Source of the DNA: Hsuehochloa calcarea
Taxonomy: Eukaryota; Streptophyta; Magnoliopsida; Poales; Poaceae
Assembly: GCA_036346395.1 (NCBI GenBank)
Contig: CM070603.1
Location: 24,027,045-24,091,044, forward strand
Direction: 5' to 3'
Length of the DNA stretch: 64,000 nucleotides
The translations under genes were made by a program, and so were the position numbers. Shown here piece by piece: positions 1-11,279 of the stretch (positions within the stretch are counted from its first letter, which is position 1; every line of letters starts with the position of its first letter). The notes under the pieces are model-generated. The model did not search any database. It worked only from the letters and a program-made list of their open reading frames with translations, and had not been told where the DNA came from.

Positions 1-195
1 CACTAAGATGGCCAATGAGACTGATTTGGTGAAGGATTCATCAAGCATGAGGATCGTTCGATCCATGGATTGATTCTGCACAAAGGAGAAGAGATTGCAT
101 GTGTGAGATAAGATAAATATATACCATACATGAATAAAACTTTCATACTCCACTAGGTTTGACCGTAAGCATGAACATACAAACTAAAATATTTA

Positions 196-2120
196 TACTC
201 ACGGAGTAGAATAGTGAGGAGGTGGAGGTGGAGCGAATAGCGAAGGTGGCGGAGGTACACACAGTGGCGCCAAGACTTTGCATGTCTTGAAGAATCTCCG
301 CCATCCTCTGCTTTGCTCGGCCTCCGCTCGGCCTCCACCCTCTCCATCTTCGCTGCATCTGCTCCGTATCCTCCTCTCTTGTTCCAATGGGCCTACAATA
401 TATTCACCCCAATGTTACAATAATGCAAAGGAAAGGTATGAAAAAACCAATGAGCAGCGAATAAACCGGGAATAACCTCGAGTGCCTCCACCGGTGGTGT
501 GAAGTGTCTGCCGAGGTCGTATGGCCGGGCTCGTGCTCGTCTTTGCTTGCTCGAATCTGGGAGGCCCAGGAGTAGCGGCCGAGTCGATTGCGCCATCGCC
601 AATGCAGTATCGTCCATGCTTCTTGCCTCCTCCCACCCTCATGACGACTTCTCCATCAAGGTCCTCGGTGCTCGGATCGTACTCTGGCCCATGGACCTCC
701 CTTGCCATCGATGTGTACTCACTAAAGGCGGTTGTGGATGGTCGCATTCTTTATCGCCTCGGGCCCGTCCTCGGGTTGTAGTCGGCGTCGGACGTCGCCT
801 TGCCCTTGTGGGCCATAGCAAATGCCTTGAAGATGGAGCAAAGGTGGCCACCATGTGGCGCCATTGCGAGAAAAAGCGACAAGATGATTAGAAATCATGC
901 AGAATTGAGCGTTAGAATAAATAAATGAATTCGCGTACCCATGTTTCTGCGTATCCGCTGAGGTTGCGGCTACCTTGATGGTGTGCTACACCTGGCATCA
1001 TCAAACGCCGCTCCCGGCACAAGTTGTGTGTCTCCTCCCACTCGCGTGAGCACCACTTGTGCACTATCATTCTCAACCTTCGGGATGCGCGGCGCACCAA
1101 TAAGGAATCATCTACAGGCCATCAAGTACATGACATATCAGAAGATGAAATTAAGCCTACTTAATCTCAAAAGGAATCAGTATTAATGTTACGTATTTAC
1201 TGCAGTCTTGGTCGGTCGGTCGGCGCCATGGTTCTTGCGTCCCTTTTGGTGACCTTCGTTCCAAGGCGGTCCGTGGTAAGTTCTGACGGCTGGATCGCCT
1301 CGTAATGCATGTCCACGACGAGTTTTTTGCGACATTTGGTAGCCACGCATCCGCCGGCCTCATGTCCGTCCGGCATCTAAAGAAATCCTGCATACAAACA
1401 CGATGTATCCATTCATTATTTCAAGAATGTCCAATGAATACGATGTATTGAGCAATGTAGTGCGAGGAAGACTTACCTGACTCTTGCTTCACCCGCTCGC
1501 CTTGTTGTTGAATACCTGCGGGCCCGATCTGCTGACATCGGGGCGGCGGCCTAGTGGTCAAGCGAGTAGGCGGCCCCGTCACTCGGCGTACTCAACGGGC
1601 CGGGAAGTGCTCCTTGCACGAAGGCCGGGACGCCATTGACTTGGCGTGTGTGAGCACCTCCACTCGCCACAATCGTCCGGTTCACGCCAAGTGATTAAGA
1701 AAAATTATTAATTTCTATTTTGATTTTCAACATATCATATAAAGTAGTGATAACATCTAAAGTTACTTACTTTTCCCCTCGGGTCGAATCGTGGCGTCTC
1801 TCACGAGTATCGGTGGCCGAGGAGGCTCATGGGACCTCGCAAGTAGGCGCTCGGCGAACTAGAGGCGGAACCCCTGCTGTCGCCTCCTCCTCGCAGTCCT
1901 CCTGCGCCTCCTCGTCGTCCTCCTGCGCGTCCTCCTGTGCGTCCTCCTGCGCCTCCTTGGCGTCCTCCTAGGGCACCTGCTCCTCCTCCTCCTCCTCACG
2001 CGACGGGGCGGCAGGCGACGACTCCCTCCTGCGGCTGCTCCTCCTCCTACTCTCCCCCGGTTCAGCGGTCCTTGTCCTTCGGTACAAGGACGTTAGCTTC
2101 CTCATCCCACCGCCCACCAT
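196..2120 (-). pseudogene. Decayed CACTA transposon second ORF (plant Transposase_24-like)
   Basis: Minus-strand coding remnant of the second protein of a CACTA (En/Spm) transposon. A plausible start is the ATG at 2120-2118 (MVGGGMRKLTSLYRR...). It is followed by a basic stretch, then glutamate runs and an AQED-type acidic repeat with an in-frame stop near 1970. Further on are blocks typical of this family: a basic block with WCSREW and AHHQGSRNLSGYAE near 1090-920, VHGPEYDPSTEDLDGEV with a GKKHGRY motif near 690-610, and a C-terminal Glu/Arg coiled stretch ending in a proline-rich PPPPPHYSTP near 200. The blocks lie in different frames with stops between them, so the gene is dead. Family assignment rests on recognised motif order; the exact frames were not fully reconstructed. 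Confidence 0.6.
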
Positions 2121-2900
2121 CTTTGTTCAATCACCTGCAATTAAAAAGAGTAAACCAATAAGCACAGATAAACAAGAAGTACTTAGAAAGATATGCAAAA
2201 TAAAAAACGTTGTTACAAAATAACATTGCATTACATGTATTAGAAATAATCTTGATGATATTACTGGATCATAAGTCTCATCACCACTATCTATCATGTC
2301 GAAATAATCAACACTATCCGAGTGCCAACCCTAGGCATCGTACGTGACAGCGTGCTCGAAACTTTTTCAAATTTTTTCCACAAAGATACGCATACGATCT
2401 GGCGACAACTCGACAAGTTTCATGATTTTGAATTCGTTCGCATTTTATACAATTAAAAACCACTCCCACGCAAGTTGGCGGCGTTGCCCGTGAGCACGTT
2501 GATCGAAATTTCGAGGCAGTTCTGGATTTAGCCTAAATTTACACTAAGAAACAAGGATAACATTTTTGAGCGAATGTAATCCATTATTCGATGCACTGCA
2601 GATTCAAACTTACATTTTACGGAAAAATTCAACAAAACAAAATAAACTATAGAAATATGCCAAAAGGCAATGAAAATATCCCAAATTTAAACATGTTGTT
2701 TGTGAGTGTACTAAAGCTTCAAAAAAATTGGTGGCAAAAACCAAAAAAAATAGTTTTTTAAGTAATATTGGGAGCTTGTGAGTAAAATATAGATCGGAAA
2801 AGAAGGTCTCTGAAACCGAGTAAATGTTAGCCGGCACATCCACAGAAGAGACGGAGGGTGAGACGCCGTGGAAAAAACGAAAGTGTTTCCACGGGATCAT
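2121..2900. other. Probable upstream part of the decayed CACTA element, no gene recognised
   Basis: An acceptor-like AG just upstream of the 2120 ATG suggests an intron or leader of the same minus-strand transposon. Between 2220 and 2520 the minus strand reads as short acidic and basic peptide blocks broken by stops that I cannot place in a family. From 2600 to 2880 the sequence is AT-rich with no supported frame. Confidence 0.3.
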
Positions 2901-2939
2901 GTAGCCGCGGGTAGTCCCGAGCAGGGATTAGGCTACCGG

Positions 2940-3392
2940 TTGAAAAAAACTCAGAGGGTAGCGATAATTTTGGTTACCGTCAGTAATTGAAAATTTCGGT
3001 TAATTTTTGTCCTTAAAAAACTCAAAATTTTAGATTTTAAATTAAAAAAACAAATTCGAACAAAATTCAAGCAAATTCTAATTTTTTTGAATAAATTTCA
3101 TCAAAACCGAAATTTTCAGGGCTAGTTTGAATTTTACCGGCGGTCACCGGTTACCGCCGGAAACCACCGAAATTTCGGCGAAATTTTTTTCACTGGTCCC
3201 GACGTCTGAGACCCTGAGCGCTGTCGCATCGCAGGATACCCACACAATCACGCGTGCGGGGCGCCTCCCTTCCTCGTCCCCAGCTTCTCCACCTCCTCGG
3301 CCGCACCATGCTTCACCAACCCGACTGGTCTCGCCACGTGCGGCCGTCGAGCGCGCTCCGTCCAATTAGCTACTTAGCATTGGCGGAGTTCG
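2940..3392. other. AT-rich repeat-like block followed by GC-rich stretch
   Basis: 2940-3190 is AT-rich and carries repeated GAAATTTCGG and GGTTACCG words, including a GAAAATTTCGGTT/CCGAAATTTTC inverted pair, as expected of a small non-autonomous DNA element. I cannot fix its ends. 3190-3390 turns GC-rich and contains short open frames on both strands but no recognisable protein. It is the immediate left flank of the next CACTA element. Confidence 0.25.
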
Positions 3393-3404
3393 CACTACTA
3401 CATA

Positions 3405-3875
3405 AACACTCATTACAGACGATTTTAAACCATCATCACAGACGATTTTTGAACCGTCTGGTTTTATGTGGCTATGATAACCACGGTTATTACATGCGGT
3501 ATTTGAGCTATCTGTGATAAGTAACACCGCGGACGATTTAAAAAAGATATACTATCATAGACGGTTATATGTAACAACCGTATATGATATGTAAGATATC
3601 ATAGACGGTTCTTTTTACTAATAGTTTTTTGTGGTTGTCGTCTGTGATAGTAGGCCTTCACAGACGGTTTATACCATAAAACCGTCCGTGATATGTAGAC
3701 CATCACAGACGGTTATATATACCAACCGTCTATGATATGTCTCTAATCACAGACGGATCGAAAAAAGAATCATCGTGATATGATATCCGACATATCACAG
3801 ACAGTTGTTAGTGGTAGCTGTCTGTGATAGTAGTTATTCACATACTGTTTATACCACAAAACTGTATGTGATAGT
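3405..3875. repeat. CACTA 3' subterminal repeats
   Basis: Around a dozen degenerate copies of ATCACAGACGGTT(T/A) and its complement AACCGTCTGTGAT, spaced roughly 20-60 bp and in alternating orientation. In CACTA elements such subterminal repeats bind the element's TNPA-type protein; that role is family knowledge, not shown here. Confidence 0.75.
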
Positions 3876-4635
3876 TTGTTCTATACCTTTTTTTACTAGC
3901 CTCAAGAAATGCTAGTCATGCCCTCTGAAAACAAGCAAACAGTAAACAGATAAATCACAATTGATTTGATATAGAACAACTCAAAGTGATTTAAAACTCA
4001 AAATCAATTACAAAAGCATGTTCATGTATTGTCGCTAGAGTTACAATTGAATTACAACTCAAAGTGAATTATAATTGAAAATTATTAATCGGTGTCGCCG
4101 GAGTGAAACTCTTCGTTTGGGTTAATGATCTCCGACTTGATGAAGGTGCAGAGCCATCCTTGAACATCCGAGAGGTTGTCCGTATCGAATGTAGTCGATT
4201 CGATTATCATGTGCTATCGCTGGGAGTAAAGTAGTAAGCATATATATTTAAATCGATAATTAGGAAATAATTATTGCGAGATTGACGAACCTTTGGATCC
4301 TTCGGCTTAGCACTCATGATTTCCTGCATATGACAGCAAACGTAGAATGCACATACGTTGCCTTGTAGTGTCTAGTGACACTGCAAAAATAAAATTACAC
4401 ATATAGGTATAGTCAGTTCGAAAGACCAGGTTACAAAATGTGATATAGCATTATTGTGTTGTAGCGGGTACTAGAAATCGCGTCTTGTGTCATAGTGTGG
4501 TGCTCGAATTATTTTGTTTCCCTCCCCCAGCAATATAGGCGTTGAACGCCCTACGTGATTTCAAAAAGTTATTCTTGACCATTTCAAACGAAGGAAAACT
4601 AACAATAGAGTTACGTATGGGGGAAATGGGCATAC

Positions 4636-5272
4636 CTGTCAAGTACTTTTTGCACAAGGGTGAAGTCGCGGTTCTTATTGACTAGGGAATCAAAGTATAT
4701 TACCTTGTTCCACTTTGGTACAATGACTAAAAGAATCCAGTGCTACCTACTCATGTATGTCGCTTTAGTCATTAAGCCTAAGTTCGTGTTGCATATAATG
4801 TACAACTAAAATTTGTAAAGCAAGTAGTGAAGCACTTACCCCTGATTGTAGGGCACCAGTATGTAGTCCTTGTCGCCCTGAGCAAGCAACTCCATCATTA
4901 TGTATTTCTTGACATAGGATGCATCTTCGGTGTTGCATTGCTCAGAGATCAACTGTGGGTCGAGGAAACCCACCGGTTGCCGCAATCGTCGGGCTTCTTG
5001 CATCATATATCTATACATAAGCAATGAGTTATGACATTTATCAGTATTACGTGAATGTAGAATTTGATTGTACACATTTACAGTGTCCAGCATCGTAGAA
5101 GTGAGGCGTCGATGGCATCGAGGTTGAATAGTTCAAATAAGTCTTGGAAGCCCACGACGAAGTTGCCCACCTTGTGAAGGAAATGGTTCTTTGTGTAACT
5201 AACGGCGAATCCAATAGCATCTGCCATCATTTAGGTGTGCCTCATGTACCAGTCATGCAAACTCACACAACC
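4636..5272 (-). pseudogene. Ulp1-like (C48 peptidase) C-terminal domain of the CACTA ORF
   Basis: The minus strand encodes a block resembling the Ulp1-type cysteine protease domain often fused to the second CACTA protein. Visible pieces in order are VGFLDPQLI near 4980, a YIMMELLAQGDKDYILVPYN stretch near 4900-4845, a HWILLVIVPKW motif near 4760-4720 with the likely catalytic His, and an IYFDSLVN motif near 4700 with the likely catalytic Asp region. An exon appears to end at a GT donor near 4636. Stops and shifts interrupt the frame, so it is non-functional. Plant CACTA and MULE elements are known to carry such domains; their role in transposition is unclear. Confidence 0.6.
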
Positions 5273-5276
5273 TAAT

Positions 5277-6990
5277 CTAAGGTGGGGGTAATAGTGTGTC
5301 GGGGACTAACGGTCTTCTGAGGCAGAACGTCCCGGCCTCGCAAGGCGCCTTCATTATCTTTGATTTTGCCTTAGCGTCTCGCCTGCCACACGTGTTCCCG
5401 GAAGATGACTCGTCACGCTTTTCTTGTACCTTCGGCACTGCAAGCGCCTTAATCTTCTTTGATTTGTTCTTAGCACCTCGCTTGCCATGCGTCTTCATGG
5501 GAGACAACTCGGCACACTTTTCTTGTATCTCCGGCGTTGTCTCGACAGGAGCCGATGTGGCGGCCTTCTGAAGCAGAGGTTGAGGTGGAGTCATCGAGGG
5601 TTTTGTTCGAGAGGCATGGTCGTGTTCCAATCGCGGCACTACAGGGTCCAGGGCGATGTCCCTCTTGGGGCACTGGACAAAAGTGTGCACCACATCCCCT
5701 AGTGTTATGATATCTTTGTTCGGGGCTTCTCCAGCAGGACGGCCATGAAATTGTCATGGACCATGTCCACTGGACCTTGGCGTAACCCTGCGCCAGCTGG
5801 GAACCATGTAGCATTGTCCCTTTGTGGTATGGAAACACCATCCCCCGCCCAGCCTCAATATAAATGGACCCGCCCAGCCTCACTTAGAGCTTGCAGGGCG
5901 TGAGCTCCTACAAAACGATACACAATTAGCTAAGGTGTCCTACAGGTCTATCTTTGGAGCATTCTAGAGATGTACATTACTTGGATGTCGTCGATAGGTA
6001 ATTGGACGTCACTATGTTCAGAAATTGGCGTGGACGCGCAGCTACTCCGTTGTTGAGGAGGACTAACTTCCAAAATAACGGGGGTGGCTTGCGACTGTTT
6101 GAGTGCTTGATTCATTTGTGTCATTTGTTCCTGCAATGATGTTATCTGTCCTCAAAATTCTGCACTAATCACCACACGAATCTCCTCTTTCATCTGTTCC
6201 TCGTGCTCGACCATGAATATCTTCCAACTCCTATACGCCTAGGAGTCTTGTGCGAATCCCTGCCTCTAAGGTACGTAAACCCCAAGGTCTCGTGTGCGAC
6301 CAGGGTGCTCCTTGTTTCCCAAGGCCGTGGATAGTATATCCCTTCCCTGATTGCTTTGAAGGAGCCTTGGGAAGATTGGATACTCAATATTTGCTGCAAG
6401 AGGCTATCAAATTATTTTAGACCCTACGAAGTTACAGACTTATTAACAACCAGGTAGTTCGATATATCTTACCATACGTTGGGACATTCCCACGTCTGCC
6501 AGGTTTGTGAAAGAGCTGGCGCCCGAAGACATGGCTGATGACCTCACTCTTAGCCAGTTTTGAGCAAGCTCGTTTGTGATCCCTACAAATACCAGGGAGG
6601 CCTCCCACCGGTTTTCCTCATCCTCCCAGGTCCATTGTGGGATTTTTCCCGCGTACCCAGCGGTGCCGAGTCTGTAGGGGTGAATATTTTTTATCTGCAG
6701 GGCCTTGTGCGCCGCACTTTGCAGCTGAAATTTGGTCGTTGTCTTCATCCGCACAAATGCATCCCATATATCCACCGACACAAATCGATACTTTGTCAAG
6801 GGTGTCTGATCCTTGTTCACGTACTCCGTGTCAAGCAGGCTCCTGAAGAACTTCCACATTTTTCTGATCGCGAGCAACGCCTGTCGTCACACGAGTCCCT
6901 GGACTTCTGCTGGGATATCGAACGAGCTTGAAATTTCAGCCCACAACTGCTCTTTTTGTATATCCGTTAGAGACTTCCAGCTTGGTGTGG
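5277..6990 (-). pseudogene. CACTA second ORF, Transposase_24-like region
   Basis: Minus-strand remnant upstream of the Ulp1-like block. The longest clean piece (6877-6443, 144 codons) has FVSVDIWDAFVRMKTT, a GYAGKIPQW stretch and a WTWEDEENRW motif, an arrangement typical of plant Ptta/En/Spm Transposase_24 proteins. Downstream come QSSQGSFKAIRE (about 6370), a Gln-rich coiled stretch with QMTQMNQALKQSQ (about 6100), GRGMVFPYHKGTMLHG (about 5840), and a Lys/Ala-rich linker with two copies of a KRGAKNKSKK-like motif (5500-5320). Pieces sit in different frames, so the gene is broken. It lies directly after a truncated TNP2, with most of TNP2 deleted between them. Confidence 0.6.
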
Positions 6991-7003
6991 TGATGGAGAC
7001 CCG

Positions 7004-7506
7004 TTACCTTCCAACTATCCCGCAGGTGGTCCGGAATGTTGTCGCTGCTTTATTGGGAAGCTTAGGGACCCCAATGTCAGCTTTGCACACCAGACATATA
7101 TACACGTCTTCATACTCTTTGTGATAGAGGATACAATCGTTCAGACATGCATGTATTCTTTCTACTTTCATTCTCAATGGATAAAGAACCTTCTTAGCTT
7201 GGTAGGTGGTTCTGGCCAACACATTTCTCTCTGGAAGGATGTCCGCTAGGAGACCTAACAACACCGTGAAACTCTTGTTAGACTAACCATTGCTTGCCTT
7301 CAATTTTAGCAGTTTAAGCACGGATGACAACCTTGTGTATCCCAGCTTGCAGTCCGAGAATAAAGGTTTCCCTGAGTCCTCCATCAAGCCCTCGAATTTA
7401 CTAAACTCTCTCTCTCAATATAGTTCCCTTCTACATTGCGTAGCATCTGATCCAGATTATCATCGTGCGACCTACCCTCATCGAAAACATATTCCACATC
7501 CGACAT
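7004..7506 (-). pseudogene. TNP2 transposase, 5' fragment
   Basis: Begins at an ATG (7506-7504) followed by an acidic SDVEYVFDEGRSHDDNLDQML region. After a frameshift it continues with FTVLLGLLADILPERNVL and then the diagnostic TNP2 zinc-finger-like segment reading HACLNDCILYHKEYEDV..CLVC, in which one usual Pro is Leu. Known TNP2 transposases run to several hundred residues beyond this point and hold the catalytic domain; here the sequence stops matching at about 7004 and passes into the second ORF. The gene is therefore an amino-terminal stub with a frameshift and a TAG near 7284. Identification is by the conserved Cys pattern and surrounding motif order. Confidence 0.75.
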
Positions 7507-8190
7507 ATTGTTCTCTCTCGACAATGTTACTACCTCCGTTATAATCTACTATTCACCATAAATGGTCCAACATGTATAATCCTCTTTGAAACCCCTTCGA
7601 ATCAAGCGCGCTTCGATCTGCGTTGGGTTGGTAAACATCTTTAGATTACCGCAATAATGTATGGACAATACATATATTTTATCCTCTTCTTTAACATATC
7701 TTGCTTGGCAGCTCTTCTAAACGTAGACACACCATCAATGTACTCTTCACTCACACGGTTCTCAACGTACATCTAGCTTCGGTCCATCTACGCTACGCCC
7801 GTAACAAATTAGTGTTAAATTATATTAATGCTCATAAAGTAGCTAGCTACGAAATATTCATGAAACAATATATATGTCAGGTGTGCATATCTATCATTTG
7901 AGTCTCCAGCAATTATTCCAATAATTACATATCCTATTTGCCACAAATATGCAAGTGTTTGAGTAATAGCAATTAGATTCCCTAATATTATGCTAAGAAT
8001 AGCTAGGATTTCCATAACAATATGCCCATGGTTTGATGAGAAATAAAAAGGAATACTAACCTTAGATTACCAAGAACAAATAGATCTGCAAGGACACTTG
8101 CAAATCTATGATATTAATTTCTTTCACCAAACTCCCCAAAGACGTCCGCCTCCTTCAAAGCAGCTACATATCAGAGACAGATCTCAATAC

Positions 8191-8443
8191 AAACAGATTT
8201 GTCAGAACGACCATATATTTAATGGCACATATTACAGACAATTCTTTTTAAGAACTGTTTGTGAGTATCACAGATGGTTATAAATACAAATCGTCGGTGA
8301 CATCTTCGACTATCACAGATAGTTCTAAAAATAGAATCGTTGATGACATCTCCAACTATCACAGAGACGGATTGTATTTAGAACTGTCTGTGATATGTGT
8401 CATTAAATATCTGGCTATCCTGACGACAGATCTATCTGTAGTG
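8191..8443. repeat. CACTA 5' subterminal block
   Basis: A 253-bp block running from CAATACAAACAG to CTATCTGTAGTG, filled with CACAGA(C/T)GGTT-type repeats. It is bordered on both sides by inverted copies of AGATCTGTC...TGATATGT.GCTGCTTT (about 8150-8190 and 8444-8480), so the block and its flanks are symmetric. Confidence 0.6.
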
Positions 8444-9436
8444 AGATCTGTCTTTGATATGTTGCTGCTTTGAAAAAGACGACGAGTACGCTTAAGAAAG
8501 CAAGAAAGGCCAGCACGAAGCATGATTTTGTTCAAGGGGGTCGTCCACCCAGCATGAGGTGATGAGACTGTTGGACCGAAAAGGCAACTAGGGGGGTGAA
8601 TAGGAGCACGCTCACTTTTTCACAAATAATGGATTCAACACAAATTTCACTCCAGTAGCTATGGAAGCTATAAAGATTAGTATATCAGTACAGCGGAAGA
8701 CTAATATTGAATCTAATATAAACCCCTAAGCAAAACAACCAAAGATCAACACAAGATAAAAACAATCTCAGTGCAGGGCGGTCGGACCACTAGATCAATG
8801 CCTGTCAGACCGATTCCCTGGCAGTTTGACCGGTGGCCTCAGGCGGTCTGACCACTGGTCTCTAGAACAGATCAAACAGCCCGATGACGAAGCTGCAAAT
8901 AGATAAAACTTTTGATCTACAACTCCAAACTTGATGAAACTTGGAACACACCTTCTCTATGATATCAGGAAGATATTCCAATCGAAGATTGTGCTAATTC
9001 TTGGAGGAATAAAGACCATTTTCCGCTTGATTGAAGAAGGGTTCAAAATCGGGTAAAAACGAAAACTTGATTCAAGATCTTGCTCGTGGGTGATTGATGA
9101 TCAAGATGATCCTAGATAGGTTCCCACATGTCACAACAAATTAGATCACGCGAAGAATTCAATCAAAAACTCACAGATCAAAGAAAGACTCAAAATCATC
9201 AAATATAGAGAAAGAACGCAATGAAACAAAACAATGATCAAACTTTCCTTTGATTGATTGATATGATATGGGCTTACAACCACTCTATCAATGGAGGACA
9301 ATGCTCAATACAAGAGCATGAAAATCACATCAAACTATCAAGAGCCCTAGCCTTGACAAAAGCTCTCCCTAAGCAAAATTAGGGTTTATAAAATAGCAAA
9401 AGAGACGAGTAAACCGAATTTGGGAACAAGTTCTTC

Positions 9437-11221
9437 TGTGGATTTCATGGGGATATGCTCCAGATCTTAGGATGATGTGACAATTGGCAATGGCATTTAC
9501 GGTTTGTAGTTTCACGTGTTTTCGACAAAGCTACGGTATTACGGGCGGGGCGGTCCGACCGGTCCTTGCACGGCGGTCCGACCAGTCCCAAATCGGTCGG
9601 ACCGGCCATGTGGGGCGGTCGGACCGGCGGTGACTTAAAAGTGTTCAAAACGAGCTGAGCCAAAAATAGGTGTTGTAGGCAAGTGAGGGGATCCCAATGC
9701 ACTTGGTCTCATAATTTTTGGAGTCTCCAGTAAGAAGTTCTATTGGTTTAAAGTTTCCAGAAGGTTTGGATTTTGGGAGCTTGAATTTGGCTAAGTCAAA
9801 GGCGGTCCGACCGGCTCACGAGGCGGTCCGACCGCCATGAAGCGGTCCGACCGGCTCACTGGGCGGTCGGGCCGCAATAACTTGAACGTCCGCCAACCGT
9901 GGCGATGTTGATTTGTTAGGTCAAAGTCGGTGGTTTCATGTCATATGTTTTGCATGATGCATGTTTTGACTAACATGGGTCAAGTTGTGAAGAACTTGTT
10001 CCCGAATCGTGTTTGCTTATGCGTGGTTGTGTAGGTTGCTTGGTGGTCAACGACGGTCAGCGGCAAGGAGGATCGGGACTAGACTCGGAGAGTTGAGGTC
10101 CAGAACGATTGACATTGCCGGGTGAGGTCAACGACTCAAGTGTGACACAAGATGGACAATGGTGACCTATTGGCAAATCCATGACGCATGGTGAAGCGGT
10201 TTAGGTCAAAAGGTTAAAGACGGCGCTTTGCGAAGCGTGCGTATGTGACCCGTTTGTTAGTGGGCCTTAACGGGAGCCCAATGGAGTCAAACCCTAGGAG
10301 TCTAGGCCTCCACTATAAATAGGGGGAGGTGGTGGCTGCACCATCTAGCTCTTTTTCTCTCTCACCTCTTTTGTTGCGAAACCCTAATTGGCTTAGGGGA
10401 GTTGAGGTGGAGGCTAGGGCTCTTGATGGTTTGTGGTGAATTTCGTGGTCTTTGATTGTCTACTGATCCATGATGGTGTGGATGTAATCCAGCATCAATC
10501 ACGAAATCAATCTATGCAAGGTTTGCTTGAGATAAGTCTCTTTTCGTTCTTGCTTTCAATTTCGTGATTTTAGGGCTTTCTTTGATCCACGAGTTTTTGA
10601 TTGATTCTTTCACGTGGATTAGCTTGCTGTGATGTGTGGTAACCCATCTAGGATCAATTTGATCATCAATCACCCACGAGCAAACGATTGGATCTAGTTT
10701 TCACTTTTGCCCGGTTTTGCACCCTTCTTCAATCAGATCGTAAAAGATATTTGTTCGTCCAAGAATTATCATAATTGTTGATTGGAATAGGTCCTTAATA
10801 TCATAGAGAAGGTGTGTGCAAAGTTTCGTGAAGTTTGGAGTTGAGAATCAAAAGTTAGACCTAATTGTAACTTCGTCATCGAGTTTTTTCTTTGCTCGAG
10901 CTGCGGGTCGGACCGCCCCACACCGAGGTCGACCGATTTTGGTGCCGGTCCGACCGCCCACACCGAGGTCGACCGATTTGGTGCCGTCGGACCGCTGTGA
11001 TATACAATGATCGGACCGGCCACCTGTTAAGATTTGATTCTTGCGATTTTTGTCGCATTGCTTAGGGGTTTAATTGGATTCAATACTAGTCTTCCATTTG
11101 TCTTGGTATATTGATCTTCATAGCTTCATCATAGCTATTGGAGTGAAATTGTGTTGAATTCATATTTTGTAAAAAGTGGCGTGCTCTATTCACCCCCTCT
11201 AGTCGCCTTTTCGGTCCAACA
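9437..11221 (+). repeat. 5' LTR of the copia-type element
   Basis: 1785 bp, bounded TGTGGATTTC...GGTCCAACA. Carries a TATAAATA box at 10314-10321 and clusters of CGGTC(C/G)GACCG palindromes at about 9545-9630, 9800-9875 and 10905-11025. Confidence 0.88.
10314..10321 (+). promoter_or_regulatory. TATA box of the 5' LTR
   Basis: TATAAATA in the context ACTATAAATAGGGGGAGG. The same box is kept in the other LTR copies (16762-16769, 60057-60064, 62603-62610), which supports it as the core promoter of this family. Confidence 0.65.
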
Positions 11222-11222
11222 A

Positions 11223-11237
11223 GTGGTATCGAGCCGG
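11223..11237 (+). other. Primer-binding site of the copia-type element
   Basis: AGTGGTATCGAGCCGG directly follows the 5' LTR end. It resembles the usual TGGTATCAGAGC site complementary to the 3' end of initiator Met-tRNA, with small differences. Confidence 0.65.
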
Positions 11238-11279
11238 TTAGTTCAATCTTGATCTTAACCGGTCCTTTGAACTTTGGCG

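Larger units (their letters stand above)
3393..8443 (-). mobile_element. Defective CACTA (En/Spm) DNA transposon
   Basis: The left end begins CACTACTACATAAACACTC at 3393 and the right end finishes ...TCTGTAGTG at 8443, the CACTA...TAGTG signature. Both ends carry many copies of a subterminal word close to TATCACAGACGGTT in both orientations (3410-3870 and 8200-8400). The genes inside read on the minus strand: a TNP2 fragment, a Transposase_24-like ORF, then an Ulp1-like C-terminal domain. Most of TNP2 is missing, so the element cannot transpose by itself. The 3-bp flanks (TCG left, AGA right) do not match, so either one end is rearranged or the true right end lies elsewhere. The foldback starting at 8444 supports rearrangement. 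Confidence 0.7.
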
